Positions 53,025-62,070 of a DNA stretch of 64,000 nucleotides are shown piece by piece. Source of the DNA: an uncultured Aquimarina sp. GTDB lineage: Bacteria > Bacteroidota > Bacteroidia > Flavobacteriales > Flavobacteriaceae. The DNA is taken from contig CANMSO010000005.1 of assembly GCA_947500545.1 (NCBI GenBank), positions 434,001-498,000 of the forward strand, read 5' to 3'. A model generated the notes under the pieces. That model saw only the letters and a program-made list of their open reading frames with translations. It did not search any database and had not been told where the DNA came from. The position numbers were made by a program, and so were the translations under genes. Each line of letters begins with the position of its first letter. Positions within the stretch are counted from its first letter, which is position 1.

Positions 53025-55577
53025 ATGATAAGACTTTTATGTGCATGTATTTTTTTATGGAGCATATCTGTTTTTTCTCAAGAAGAAGCAAAAGTCATTG
53101 TGTTAGAAAACATTCCATTATCCAAGGCTGTTTCAATAATAGAAAAACAGTACGCTATTAAGTTCTCATATATAGACAATGTATTAGATAACAAATCTAT
53201 CTCTACATCGCTAGATCCAAAACTACCACTAGAAAAATTAATAGAAGAATTACAACAACAAACACTCCTTAAATTTGAAATCACCGGAAATAATTTTGTA
53301 ACTATTAGTGCTTTTAATAAGAAAGACAATCTATTTATTTGCGGTTATGTTTTAGATGAGGACCAAAAACCTCTTGATGATATTCGGGTATTTCTAAAGG
53401 CAACCCGAACTAATATTACTACGAATAAAGACGGTTATTTCGAGAGTCCAGACGTACCTTATGGCTCTGTTGTTCTAATTAGTGCTCCTGGTTTCAGGCA
53501 AAGTGTGCTAAATACAGAATCTTTTTTAAGCAAGGAATGCATTAAAATATACCTTATTAATCTTCCTGAAGAGCAACTAGACGAAGTTCTTATCCAAGAA
53601 TATTTAGCCAAAGGAATTACACAAAATAAAAAAATAATCAACATCAATCTAAATGATGTTGAAGTGCTTCCTGGAAGAACAGAACCAGATATTCTGCAAA
53701 GCGTGCAACTTACTCCTGGAGTTAATAATCCATACGAAACGGCTTCAGGGTTGTTTGTAAGAGGAAGCACTCCGCATCAAAATCTTGTCTTATGGAATGG
53801 TATAAAAACATATAATCAAGGGCATTTCTTTGGGATGTTATCAGCTTTTAATCCTTATGTCGCAAAAGAAGTGAACTTTTCCAAAAGCGGAGTAAGTGCC
53901 AGATATGGAGATCGCATCGCCGGGGTAATAGATATCAAATCAGAAAATCAGATTGCAGAACGTTTTACAGGAGGAGCAGGTTTTAATATGATTAATGCAG
54001 ATGCCATAATTCACACTCCTATTATCCAAGATAAAGTATCCTTACAGGTTTCAGGAAGAAGGTCATTTACCGATGTGCTAGAAACATTTACATACAAACA
54101 GCTATCAGACCGTGTTTTTCAGAATACTAAAATTGCAGAAACTGTTGTGCTTGATAATGAAGATAATGATTTCTTTTATGCCGATTATAATGCCAACCTA
54201 CTAATCCAGCCTTCAGCATCTCAGAAAATTGAAATCAATTCTATTTATAGTAAGAATGACCTTGATTTTAGACGAAGTGATGACATTGAATCATTTAGTG
54301 ACGATCTAGTAACTGAAAATGAAGGGTATAATATCAAATGGAAAAGTTCCTATTCTGATAACATATCACTCGATATAAGTGGATATTACGCCAAATATAT
54401 CCTAAACTATCAGTTTATAACCCGAGATCCGATCGCTATAACAGAAATCGAAAGTAAAAAGAATAGTGTTCGGGATTATGGAGCTGAGTTAAATTTGAAT
54501 TATGAATTTTCTACTTATCAAAATTTATCCGCAGGTTATCAGTATTCTAATAATAGTACCAGGTATGCATTTGTGACCACAACCCCAAGTTATGAACTGA
54601 TTCTTGATGAAGATGACCAGTTTCTAAATACGCATGCCTTTTATTCTGAATACAAATATGAAAACCCAAAGAATTTTTACTTTTCAGCAGGGTTAAGATT
54701 TAATCATTACTCAGAACTTAACCAATCCTTTATAGAACCCAGAGTTTTTGTTCAAAAATACTTAAATAAAAACTGGGAAATTAATACTAGTGCAGAGTAT
54801 CGAAGTCAGGCAACAAGTCAAATCCAGGAATCTGTTATAAGTGATTTATCTCTTGAAAATCAAGTATGGACTCTTGCGAATAATGACCAGTTTCCAATAA
54901 TTTCGAGTTATCAATTTACCTTAGGCAGTAGTTTTAGAAAAAATAAATGGTACTTGGATGTAGATAGTTATTATAAGCGAATTGAAGACATTACATCTCT
55001 TACCGCAGGGTTTATCAATCCTATAGACAATACATATCATAATGGAGAAAGTAGAATTTTTGGTATTGATTTTTTTCTAAAAAAGAGATTTAAAAAGTAT
55101 AAAACCTGGGTAAGCTACTCATATATTAATACGCGTAATAAATTTGAGTCCATTAATAATGACGAATTCTTTCCAGGAAACTGGAACATAGAACATACGG
55201 TAAAATGGTCACACTTTTATAAATTAAAAAACCTTCAATTTTCTTTAGGGTGGCTATGGCATACAGGAAAAGCTTTTACTAATGCGTCAGAGGTTGATCA
55301 AAATGGTGAAGTTGTTATTTTAGAATTTGACGATATAAATGGTAATAATCTGCCCATATACCATAGACTTGATTTTTCTGCCATTTATGATTTTAAGATG
55401 AGGCATAATTCAAGGATAAAATATCGCCTTGGGCTTTCTGTACTTAACCTTTATGATAGAAAAAATTTACTAAACAGAGAATTCAGAACTACAAACTCTC
55501 TAAATAATCAACTCATTAATTCTGATATTTTTTCATTGGGTATTACTCCTAATATAAGTTTTAGGGTATTTTGGTAA
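53025..55577 (+). CDS. TonB-dependent outer-membrane receptor with signalling domain
   Basis: 850 residues. A signal peptide (1-18, ends FSQ), then a secretin/TonB N-terminal (STN) domain at about 25-95 (IPLSKAVSIIEKQYAIKFSY). Next are a carboxypeptidase-regulatory-like domain at about 104-175 (ICGYVLDEDQKPLDDIRV) and a plug at about 190-300 (NDVEVLPGRTEPDILQSVQLTPGV, then GLFVRGSTPHQNLVLWNGI). The barrel runs to the final aromatic Trp (SFRVFW). The STN domain marks it as a transducer. No SusD-like gene accompanies it, so the substrate is probably not a glycan taken by a classical Sus pair. The co-regulated PKD-like lipoproteins are candidate partners. Confidence 0.93.
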   Translation: MIRLLCACIFLWSISVFSQEEAKVIVLENIPLSKAVSIIEKQYAIKFSYIDNVLDNKSISTSLDPKLPLEKLIEELQQQTLLKFEITGNNFVTISAFNKKDNLFICGYVLDEDQKPLDDIRVFLKATRTNITTNKDGYFESPDVPYGSVVLISAPGFRQSVLNTESFLSKECIKIYLINLPEEQLDEVLIQEYLAKGITQNKKIININLNDVEVLPGRTEPDILQSVQLTPGVNNPYETASGLFVRGSTPHQNLVLWNGIKTYNQGHFFGMLSAFNPYVAKEVNFSKSGVSARYGDRIAGVIDIKSENQIAERFTGGAGFNMINADAIIHTPIIQDKVSLQVSGRRSFTDVLETFTYKQLSDRVFQNTKIAETVVLDNEDNDFFYADYNANLLIQPSASQKIEINSIYSKNDLDFRRSDDIESFSDDLVTENEGYNIKWKSSYSDNISLDISGYYAKYILNYQFITRDPIAITEIESKKNSVRDYGAELNLNYEFSTYQNLSAGYQYSNNSTRYAFVTTTPSYELILDEDDQFLNTHAFYSEYKYENPKNFYFSAGLRFNHYSELNQSFIEPRVFVQKYLNKNWEINTSAEYRSQATSQIQESVISDLSLENQVWTLANNDQFPIISSYQFTLGSSFRKNKWYLDVDSYYKRIEDITSLTAGFINPIDNTYHNGESRIFGIDFFLKKRFKKYKTWVSYSYINTRNKFESINNDEFFPGNWNIEHTVKWSHFYKLKNLQFSLGWLWHTGKAFTNASEVDQNGEVVILEFDDINGNNLPIYHRLDFSAIYDFKMRHNSRIKYRLGLSVLNLYDRKNLLNREFRTTNSLNNQLINSDIFSLGITPNISFRVFW

Positions 55578-55662
55578 GCTTAAAACATCTTGTATCTTTT
55601 GGTTCAATTTTCGATTATATAGCATTTTCTTGTACCTTCATATCCTACAAATCATAGAACTA

Positions 55663-56772
55663 ATGAAAAATATTCTTTTTATCAATTTCCTGCTTTTATT
55701 TATATGCATAGGAAATGCACAGGAAATACATGATGATTATTCAATTACTGACGAAACATTTATTGAATGCACGCCTGTTATTAGTCAAGGAAAATCAGGT
55801 ACTTGTTGGAGTTTTTCTACAACATCGTATATTGAGTCTGAAATTGCTCGTTTAGGGCACGGCACTCATGATTTATCAGAATTGTACCAAGTAAGAAACA
55901 CGTATACCGATAAAGCAAGAAATTACATCTTAAGACAAGGAAAGGCACAGTTTGGTGAAGGCGCTCTTTCTCACGATGTAATAAACTCTATTCGTAACTA
56001 CGGAATTGTTCCCAATGACATGTATACAGGTCTTTCGGGAAGTGAAACGGATCTTCATGATCACAGGGAATTAATCAAGTTGCTAACTAATATGGTCGAC
56101 AATGCCGTAACTCACAAAATTCTTTCAGAAAATTGGTGGAAAAGCTATGAAGCCATGCTTGATATCTATATTGGAAAAAGGCCTGTGACTTTTGACTATA
56201 ACAATAAAACATATACTCCAGCTCAGTTTGCAAAAGAACTTGGCATCGAACCCGATAATTACATAACCCTTACCTCTTTCACTCATCACCCAATGAACAG
56301 TAGTTTTATTTTAGAAATTCCGGATAATTTCTCTAATGGTATGTATCACAATATTTCGTTAGATGAGCTACAACAAACGGTTGATTATGCATTGAAAGAA
56401 GGATACACTATAGCATGGGACGGAGATGTAAGCGAAGTTGGCTTTTCTCAGAAAACTGGTTTAGCAATCCTAACAAACAAGAAAGAGAAGAAAGACTTAT
56501 TTAAGGAATATAACGAGGAAGAAAAAGTAACTCCTGAATCCCGACAAAAAGAATTTGAAAACTACAATACCACTGATGATCATTTAATGCATATTGTTGG
56601 TAAGGGTACTGATAAAAAAGGAAAAACTTATTATAAAATCAAAAATTCTTGGGGCTCAAAAGGAGTTCAAAAAGGATATATTTATATGTCTGAAGCCTAT
56701 TTCCGAATGAAAACTGTAGGTGTGTTACTTCATAAAGATGGTATACCAAAAAGAATAAAAGAAAAGGTTTGA
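55663..56772 (+). CDS. C1-family aminopeptidase (bleomycin hydrolase type), exported
   Basis: 369 residues from the ATG at 55663; an in-frame TTG 33 bases upstream would only lengthen the signal. Signal peptide 1-20 (GNAQ). The catalytic Cys is in SGTCWSFSTT (about 48), His in LMHIVGKG (about 310) and Asn in IKNSWGSKG (about 328), the papain triad in C1B (PepC/BLMH) order. DLSELYQVRNTY replaces the usual LSQ(A/S)Y segment. Most relatives are cytoplasmic hexamers; export to the periplasm is typical of the Bacteroidota group. A strong bidirectional terminator separates it from ndk. Confidence 0.88.
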   Translation: MKNILFINFLLLFICIGNAQEIHDDYSITDETFIECTPVISQGKSGTCWSFSTTSYIESEIARLGHGTHDLSELYQVRNTYTDKARNYILRQGKAQFGEGALSHDVINSIRNYGIVPNDMYTGLSGSETDLHDHRELIKLLTNMVDNAVTHKILSENWWKSYEAMLDIYIGKRPVTFDYNNKTYTPAQFAKELGIEPDNYITLTSFTHHPMNSSFILEIPDNFSNGMYHNISLDELQQTVDYALKEGYTIAWDGDVSEVGFSQKTGLAILTNKKEKKDLFKEYNEEEKVTPESRQKEFENYNTTDDHLMHIVGKGTDKKGKTYYKIKNSWGSKGVQKGYIYMSEAYFRMKTVGVLLHKDGIPKRIKEKV

Positions 56773-56776
56773 TATA

Positions 56777-56814
56777 AAAACGAAAGCCCGTCTAATTAGA
56801 CGGGCTTTCGTTTT
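56777..56814. terminator. Bidirectional terminator between the C1 peptidase gene and ndk
   Basis: A 38-bp perfect inverted repeat (AAAACGAAAGCCCGTCT, AATT, then the complement) with A-runs and T-runs at both ends. It can stop transcription from the peptidase gene (+) and from ndk (-). Confidence 0.9.
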
Positions 56815-56833
56815 CTTAAAAAATATTGTCTGT

Positions 56834-57253
56834 TTAGAACTGCTCTCTTCCAGAAAAATGGAAAGCTCCTTCGATAGCAGCATTCTCATCACTGTCACTA
56901 CCGTGAACAGCATTTTCACTAATAGAAGTTGCATACTTTTTACGGATTGTTCCTTCTGCAGCTTCTTCTGGATTAGTTGCTCCAATTAGAGTTCTAAAAT
57001 CTTCTACTGCATTTTCCTTTTCTAAAATAGCTGCTACAATAGGACCGCTGGTCATATACTCTACTAATTCCCCATAAAAAGGACGCTCACTATGTACTTC
57101 ATAAAATGCTTTCGCATCATTAGTTGTAAGCTGAGTTAATTTAAGCGCTACGATTCTAAATCCTGAAGCTGTAATTTGTTCAAGGATTGCACCAATATAT
57201 CCTTTTCTTACCGCATCGGGCTTAAGCATTGTAAAAGTTCTGTTTGTTGCCAT
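56834..57253 (-). CDS. ndk: Nucleoside diphosphate kinase
   Basis: 139 residues. [20 protein letters not shown] (about 4-23), the phosphohistidine region [15 protein letters not shown] (His at about 115) and [16 protein letters not shown] (about 59-74) are diagnostic. It balances NTP pools by a ping-pong phosphohistidine mechanism. Cytoplasmic. Transcribed leftward from a promoter near 57345. Confidence 0.96.
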   Translation of the reverse strand: MATNRTFTMLKPDAVRKGYIGAILEQITASGFRIVALKLTQLTTNDAKAFYEVHSERPFYGELVEYMTSGPIVAAILEKENAVEDFRTLIGATNPEEAAEGTIRKKYATSISENAVHGSDSDENAAIEGAFHFSGREQF

Positions 57254-57344
57254 AGTATTTTTTTGTTGATTACTCCTGTCAAAAAAGAAGAGTATTTTAA
57301 ATTATTTGCCAAGGAATTTATACCTCGATTTCTAAATTTTTGTG

Positions 57345-57374
57345 CAAAAGTATATATAAAAGTGTCAAAAACAA
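57345..57374 (-). promoter_or_regulatory. Candidate promoter of ndk
   Basis: On the minus strand TTG, 19 nt, TACTTTTG (57352 down to 57345), matching the Bacteroidota consensus. The leader to the ndk start would be about 85 nt. Confidence 0.45.
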
Positions 57375-57421
57375 GAATTATAATAAGAAAGTATGGCACT
57401 TACTATAATTCAACATAAAAA

Positions 57422-58453
57422 TTAATCTTTGGGATATTGTTTGCTAAAATTCTGTAACAATAGATCATTCTCACCTCGCATTTGCATAGAAACGGTATAT
57501 GAATCGAAATCAAATTTTAACATTCCAAAACTTGGAACTGAAATTACGTTTCCTATTCTATATTTATTTGACTCTCCTTTATAATCGGTATATGAATGTG
57601 TTAATCCGCTTGAAGTAAAATCTATTAATGGATATTTAAGCCCTTGTATATTAGATGTAGAAAATTCAGAAATATGACGATCTCCACTTAATATAATGGC
57701 ATTCCTAACCGCTTTACTCACCAAAATTTCTTTGAGTCGTTCTACTTCATGAGGAAAATTACCCCAAGTCTCAAAACCGTGTTCAGAAGATAAAAACTGA
57801 ATACTACTTACAATGATTACAAAATCAGAATAATTACTTTCTAATTCTTTTTCTAGCCATTTCCATTGTACCTCCCCCAATATTGTACCTTCATTATTTT
57901 CATAAGGCTCATAACGCCTACCAATTACATTACTTTTCTTTAATGGAGATCTAAAATACCTAGTATCCAATACAATTACTTTTATACTTCCTTTTTCGAT
58001 CTCAAATATTTTAGACGTATATACCCCGTCTTGTGATCGTCTTATATCTTCTTTTGGTACTTCAAAAAAATCCAAAAACAATTGTTGGCTTTCTTCTTTC
58101 ATCCCCCACTCTGCTCCAGCATCATTTTTGCCGTAATCATGATCATCCCAAGTGGCCATTATTGGAATTGATTGTTTCAGTTTTTGATATAGAATATTGG
58201 TGTTTTGAGTTTTATAATCCTCTTCAACCTTTGACATATTATCCGAATCTGCATAAATGTTATCCCCTCCCCATATAAATACATCGGGATTATTATTTAA
58301 AATTTCTTTCCAAAAAGGTTGTGGTTTATTCTGATCATTGCAACTTCCAAAAGCAATAACAAAATCAGCATTGTCTTTCTTGACCTTCTTTTGCCCGAAA
58401 CACATATTTACAGAGATGATAAATAATAGTATAAAAAGATTCTTGTTTTCCAT
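57422..58453 (-). CDS. PhoD-like metallophosphatase, exported
   Basis: 343 residues from the ATG at 58453. Signal peptide about 1-20 (NMCFGQ). Motifs of the PhoD/alkaline phosphatase D group: IAFGSCNDQNKPQPFW (about 30-45), WGGDNIYAD (about 55-63), TWDDHDYGKND (about 97-107), VLDTRYFRSPLK (about 159), and SGDRHISEFS (about 253-262). These Asp, Asn and His residues bind the metals. It likely releases phosphate from phosphodiesters or phosphomonoesters in the periplasm. Confidence 0.9.
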   Translation of the reverse strand: MENKNLFILLFIISVNMCFGQKKVKKDNADFVIAFGSCNDQNKPQPFWKEILNNNPDVFIWGGDNIYADSDNMSKVEEDYKTQNTNILYQKLKQSIPIMATWDDHDYGKNDAGAEWGMKEESQQLFLDFFEVPKEDIRRSQDGVYTSKIFEIEKGSIKVIVLDTRYFRSPLKKSNVIGRRYEPYENNEGTILGEVQWKWLEKELESNYSDFVIIVSSIQFLSSEHGFETWGNFPHEVERLKEILVSKAVRNAIILSGDRHISEFSTSNIQGLKYPLIDFTSSGLTHSYTDYKGESNKYRIGNVISVPSFGMLKFDFDSYTVSMQMRGENDLLLQNFSKQYPKD

Positions 58454-58532
58454 ATCGAGCAAGTAAGATAATAAGACAAAATTAGTGGTTCTAATATTAC
58501 TAAAATATTATTTATTGTATATTCGCTGACCT

Positions 58533-59540
58533 ATGCATATTAAAGAAGTAAAAGAGCTCTTAGGCTCACCAAAAAACATCGTTATAACCACCCATAAAAA
58601 CCCAGATGGAGATGCTATTGGCTCTACATTAGCATTACAACATTATCTTAGGGCAAAGGGACATAATGCTGTTACTATTACTCCTAATGAATATCCAGAT
58701 TTTTTGAAATGGATTCCGGGACAAGAAACCATTATAAAATATAGCTGTGATACTCAAATAGCTCAATCCAAAATCGATCAAGCAGATCTTATTTTTACAT
58801 TAGATTTCAATCATCTGTCCAGAAGTGGTGATATGGAAGGCATTTTAAACAAGGTTCAGGCTACTTTTCTAATGATCGATCATCATCAACAACCTGATAC
58901 TTATGCCAAATACACCTATAGCGATACAGGTATGAGTTCTACATGCCAAATGATCTATCATTTTATAGAAATGTTAGGTGATTTGGATAAAATCACTCCT
59001 GAAATTGCAACTTGTATATATGTTGGTATTATGACCGACACAGGCTCTTTTAGGTTTAGATCAACTACTAGCACGACTCATCTTGTAATTGCAGATCTTA
59101 TTAAGCAAGGTGCCGACAATACCAAAATACATGAAGAAATTTATGATGCTAATACATTATCGAGACTTCAGTTAAAGGGAGTAGCTTTAAATAACCTTAA
59201 AATACTTCCAGAGTATAGTACTGCTTACATAACTATGTCTCAGAAGGAGTTAGACTCTCATAATTTCAAAAAAGGAGATACAGAAGGGTTTGTAAACCTT
59301 GGACTATCTATACAAGGGATAAAGTTTGCTATAATTTTTATAGAAAATAAAGGTGAAGGAATTATAAAGATTTCTCTACGCTCTAAAGGTGATTTTTCGG
59401 TAAATGAGTTCTCACGAAATCATTTTGAAGGAGGTGGTCATCATAATGCTGCAGGAGGAAAAAGTAATCTTTCGCTATCTGATACCGTAGAAAAATTTAT
59501 TAGTATCTTGCCGGCTTATAAAAACCTCTTAAATCAATGA
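58533..59540 (+). CDS. nrnA: DHH-family oligoribonuclease/PAP phosphatase (NrnA-like)
   Basis: 335 residues. HKNPDGDAIGSTLAL (about 21-35), FTLDFNHLSRSG (about 88), MIDHHQQPD (DHH at about 112-114), and GIMTDTGSFRF (about 166) form the metal site. The DHHA1 end is EGGGHHNAAGG (about 308-318). It degrades nano-RNA and, in many species, converts pAp to AMP. Cytoplasmic. Overlaps gldI by 4 bases. Confidence 0.93.
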   Translation: MHIKEVKELLGSPKNIVITTHKNPDGDAIGSTLALQHYLRAKGHNAVTITPNEYPDFLKWIPGQETIIKYSCDTQIAQSKIDQADLIFTLDFNHLSRSGDMEGILNKVQATFLMIDHHQQPDTYAKYTYSDTGMSSTCQMIYHFIEMLGDLDKITPEIATCIYVGIMTDTGSFRFRSTTSTTHLVIADLIKQGADNTKIHEEIYDANTLSRLQLKGVALNNLKILPEYSTAYITMSQKELDSHNFKKGDTEGFVNLGLSIQGIKFAIIFIENKGEGIIKISLRSKGDFSVNEFSRNHFEGGGHHNAAGGKSNLSLSDTVEKFISILPAYKNLLNQ

Positions 59541-60088
59541 GAATACTACTTCACATTCTTTGCATTGTCCTACTAATCTGTTCGTGTAAAACTCCTGAAG
59601 CCAGAAAACCTGTAAGTATCAAATCAGGGTCATTTATTACCGAATCGATCAATAGAAACAAAAAACTTGCTGCCAAAGAAGAAGCCTTAATCCAAAAAAT
59701 TATTAAAAATGACACCCTAAATACTTATATCACATCCAAGGGTGGATTTTGGTATTTTTATAATAAAAAAGATACGGTATCTTCTATTACTCCAAAGTTT
59801 GGAGACTTTGTAAGTTTCAATTACAATGTAAAAGATCTAAATAACAATGTAATCTACACTCAACAGGAATTAGATACAATAATCTATTATATTGATAAAG
59901 AAGAACTTTTCTTGGGTCTTAGAGAAGGATTAAAGCTTATGAAAGAAGGTGAAGTGGTTACATTTCTATTTCCCTCGTATCAAGCTTACGGATATTATGG
60001 GGATGATAATAAGATTGGGACAAATATTCCGTTAATGACTGAAGTAACACTTAATAAAATTACAAAAGAATCAACAACAAAAAATTAA
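59537..60088 (+). CDS. gldI: Gliding motility-associated FKBP-type isomerase GldI
   Basis: 183 residues. Lipoprotein signal with Cys at about 17 (LICSCKTPEA). An N-terminal helical stretch (ESINRNKKLAAKEEALIQKI) precedes the FKBP domain (about 75-175), seen in PKFGDFVSFNYNV, ELFLGLREGLKLMKEGEVVTFLFPSYQAYGYYGDDNKIG and a closing VTLNKI. GldI is needed for gliding in Flavobacterium and is thought to help fold T9SS or motility proteins in the periplasm. Fits the T9SS cargo genes at the start of the window. Confidence 0.92.
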   Translation: MRILLHILCIVLLICSCKTPEARKPVSIKSGSFITESINRNKKLAAKEEALIQKIIKNDTLNTYITSKGGFWYFYNKKDTVSSITPKFGDFVSFNYNVKDLNNNVIYTQQELDTIIYYIDKEELFLGLREGLKLMKEGEVVTFLFPSYQAYGYYGDDNKIGTNIPLMTEVTLNKITKESTTKN

Positions 60089-60101
60089 TTATTAACAAAA
60101 A

Positions 60102-61232
60102 ATGAGAAAATTAAATCTATTATTCCTAGCTATTTCAGCAATAGTTTTCAGTAGTTGTAATGATAAATATCCAGAATTACAAAATGGTATTTATGCAGAA
60201 ATCGTAACCAATAAAGGTACAGCTGTTGCTGAACTTTATTACGATCTTACGCCAATGACCGTGGCAAATTTTGTATCTCTTGCAGAGGGAACAAACTCAA
60301 TGGTAGATAGTACCTACAAAGGAAAAAAATACTATAACGGTATTGTTTTTCACAGGGTGATTAAAGACTTTATGATTCAAACTGGTGATCCTTTAGGTAC
60401 TGGTACAGGTGACCCTGGTTATAAATTTCCTGACGAAATTGTAGATTCACTTACTCACAAGTCTAAAGGAATTTTATCTATGGCTAATTCTGGCCCAGCT
60501 ACTAATGGTAGTCAATTTTTTATTACACTAAAAGAAACTCCTTGGTTAAACGGTAAGCATACTATTTTTGGAGAAATTGTGGTAGGACAAGATATCGTAG
60601 ATAGTATTGGTACCACAAAAACTGGTCCTAGAGACAAACCCGAAAGTGAAATAAAAATGCTAGAAGTAAACATTATTCGTAAAGGATCAGATGCAAAAGC
60701 TTTTGATACAGATAAGGCGTTTACTGAAAAGCTTAAAGTTCTTGAAGAAGAAAAAGCAGAAAAGGAACGTCTTGTAAAAGAAAGAGGTGAGAAAGTTTCT
60801 GCTAAATATGCAGAACAAAAAGAAAAGGCTACAAAATTAGATAGTGGATTGGAAATTCTTTTCCTGAATAAAGGTACAGGTGAAAAACTTAAGTTTGGTG
60901 ATAACATATTAGTAAACTATCAAGGTTATCTATCCGACGGTCGAATGTTTGACACTACTTTTGAAGATTTAGCAAAAGAATTTGAAGTATACGATCAAAG
61001 AAGACCTTATAAGCCAATGCCAATGCCTTATTCTCCAGATGCGAAAATGATTCCTGGTTTTAAGGAAGGGGCTTTACAAATGAAAAATGTTGGAGATAAA
61101 GCTATATTATTCATTCCTTCACATTTAGGTTATGGAGAAAGAGGTGCGGGAAGAGTAATTCCGCCAAACACAGATCTAATCTTTGAATTAGAAATAATGG
61201 GTGTTCAAGATAAAGAAGCTGCTCAAAAATAG
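60102..61232 (+). CDS. Lipoprotein fusing cyclophilin and FKBP isomerase domains
   Basis: 376 residues. Lipobox IVFSSCND (Cys at about 19). Residues about 30-195 are a cyclophilin: YYDLTPMTVANFVSLAEG, then YNGIVFHRVIKDFMIQTGDP, then SMANSGPATNGSQFFITL and LNGKHTIFGEI. A Lys/Glu-rich coiled linker (about 205-250) follows. Residues about 255-370 are an FKBP: GDNILVNYQGYLSDGRMFDTT, then MIPGFKEGALQMKNVGDKAILFIPSHLGYGERG and a final TDLIFELEIMGV. Two unrelated prolyl isomerase folds in one chain suggest a periplasmic folding factor. It forms an operon with nrnA and gldI, and ends at a terminator. Confidence 0.93.
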   Translation: MRKLNLLFLAISAIVFSSCNDKYPELQNGIYAEIVTNKGTAVAELYYDLTPMTVANFVSLAEGTNSMVDSTYKGKKYYNGIVFHRVIKDFMIQTGDPLGTGTGDPGYKFPDEIVDSLTHKSKGILSMANSGPATNGSQFFITLKETPWLNGKHTIFGEIVVGQDIVDSIGTTKTGPRDKPESEIKMLEVNIIRKGSDAKAFDTDKAFTEKLKVLEEEKAEKERLVKERGEKVSAKYAEQKEKATKLDSGLEILFLNKGTGEKLKFGDNILVNYQGYLSDGRMFDTTFEDLAKEFEVYDQRRPYKPMPMPYSPDAKMIPGFKEGALQMKNVGDKAILFIPSHLGYGERGAGRVIPPNTDLIFELEIMGVQDKEAAQK

Positions 61233-61540
61233 TAGTAAAAAATAATATCAATAAAAAAACATCCTGATATGATCAGGATGTTTTTTATTTTTAATCTATT
61301 TGCACAAATATTTTAAAGTTTTTGTGACAATTTTAATGATTGGGATACTAATATTCTATAACTATAAAATTATACAACCATGAACAAGAGCAAAAAACAC
61401 CAAACTTTAAAAAGTAAACTAATACAATTTTATAACTGTGAAGTAAGATTGTTTAACGCAATTTTGGGTATAAAATAATGGTTACTAGCAATCTGTCAAT
61501 ACTATTTACAGACTAGCCGTAGTGATGAGCTGGTAATATA
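61233..61540. other. Spacer after the isomerase operon
   Basis: Contains the terminator at 61254 and a 32-codon frame (ATG at 61381, MNKSKKHQTLKSKLIQF) that may be a tiny basic peptide or chance. Nothing else is recognised. Confidence 0.45.
61254..61286 (+). terminator. Terminator of the nrnA-gldI-isomerase operon
   Basis: AAAAAACATCCTGAT, loop ATG, ATCAGGATGTTTTTT: a perfect stem followed by a T-run, about 20 nt after the stop codon. Confidence 0.9.
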
Positions 61541-61996
61541 TTAATCCAATTGTTTCATCAATTTATAAGAAAAGCCTTTATCTTTTTCTCCTAAAACCGA
61601 AACATATAGTTCGTTGCTATTTAGAATTTTGTATTGGATCTTTTTTGGAAAATCATGTTTTGGATTTTCAAAGGAAAATAGATTCTCTTCTAATGATTTT
61701 AATGTAAAAGGTATCCCTTTACCATCATTTTGATTAAACACCGTAGGCGTATACATTATTTGATCACCCACTAATGTTACTTCTATGTTTTCAGAAACAA
61801 ATTTTTGTCCATCCTTAATTTTGTACGACTGTCCTTGGAATTTATCGTCCTTTTTCACCCAGCTTTCGTAGCTTTCTTTTCCTTCCTTTTTCCAGGTTCC
61901 TATTAAAAAGTCAACATGTTGTAAGCTATTATTTTGGCTACAAGCGGTATACGAGATTAATACTAATACTGTGATACTTAGTTTAATTATTTTCAT
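61541..61996 (-). CDS. Small lipoprotein (DUF6265-like)
   Basis: 151 residues from the ATG at 61996; the longer frame upstream would overlap the AraC-type gene and hide the signal. Lipobox VLISYTACSQ (Cys at about 19). VDFLIGTWKKEGKESYESWVKKDDKFQGQSYKIKDGQ (starts at about 28) and FTLKSLEENLFSFENPKHDFPKKIQY resemble the DUF6265 lipocalin-like family. Ligand unknown. It follows the AraC-type regulator leftward by about 75 bases. Confidence 0.78.
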   Translation of the reverse strand: MKIIKLSITVLVLISYTACSQNNSLQHVDFLIGTWKKEGKESYESWVKKDDKFQGQSYKIKDGQKFVSENIEVTLVGDQIMYTPTVFNQNDGKGIPFTLKSLEENLFSFENPKHDFPKKIQYKILNSNELYVSVLGEKDKGFSYKLMKQLD

Positions 61997-62070
61997 CACT
62001 TCTATTTTAAAATTTTGATACTTCAAATGTAATTTCAAAAAAAGCGTGATGATTGTAAGAACCCGACACT

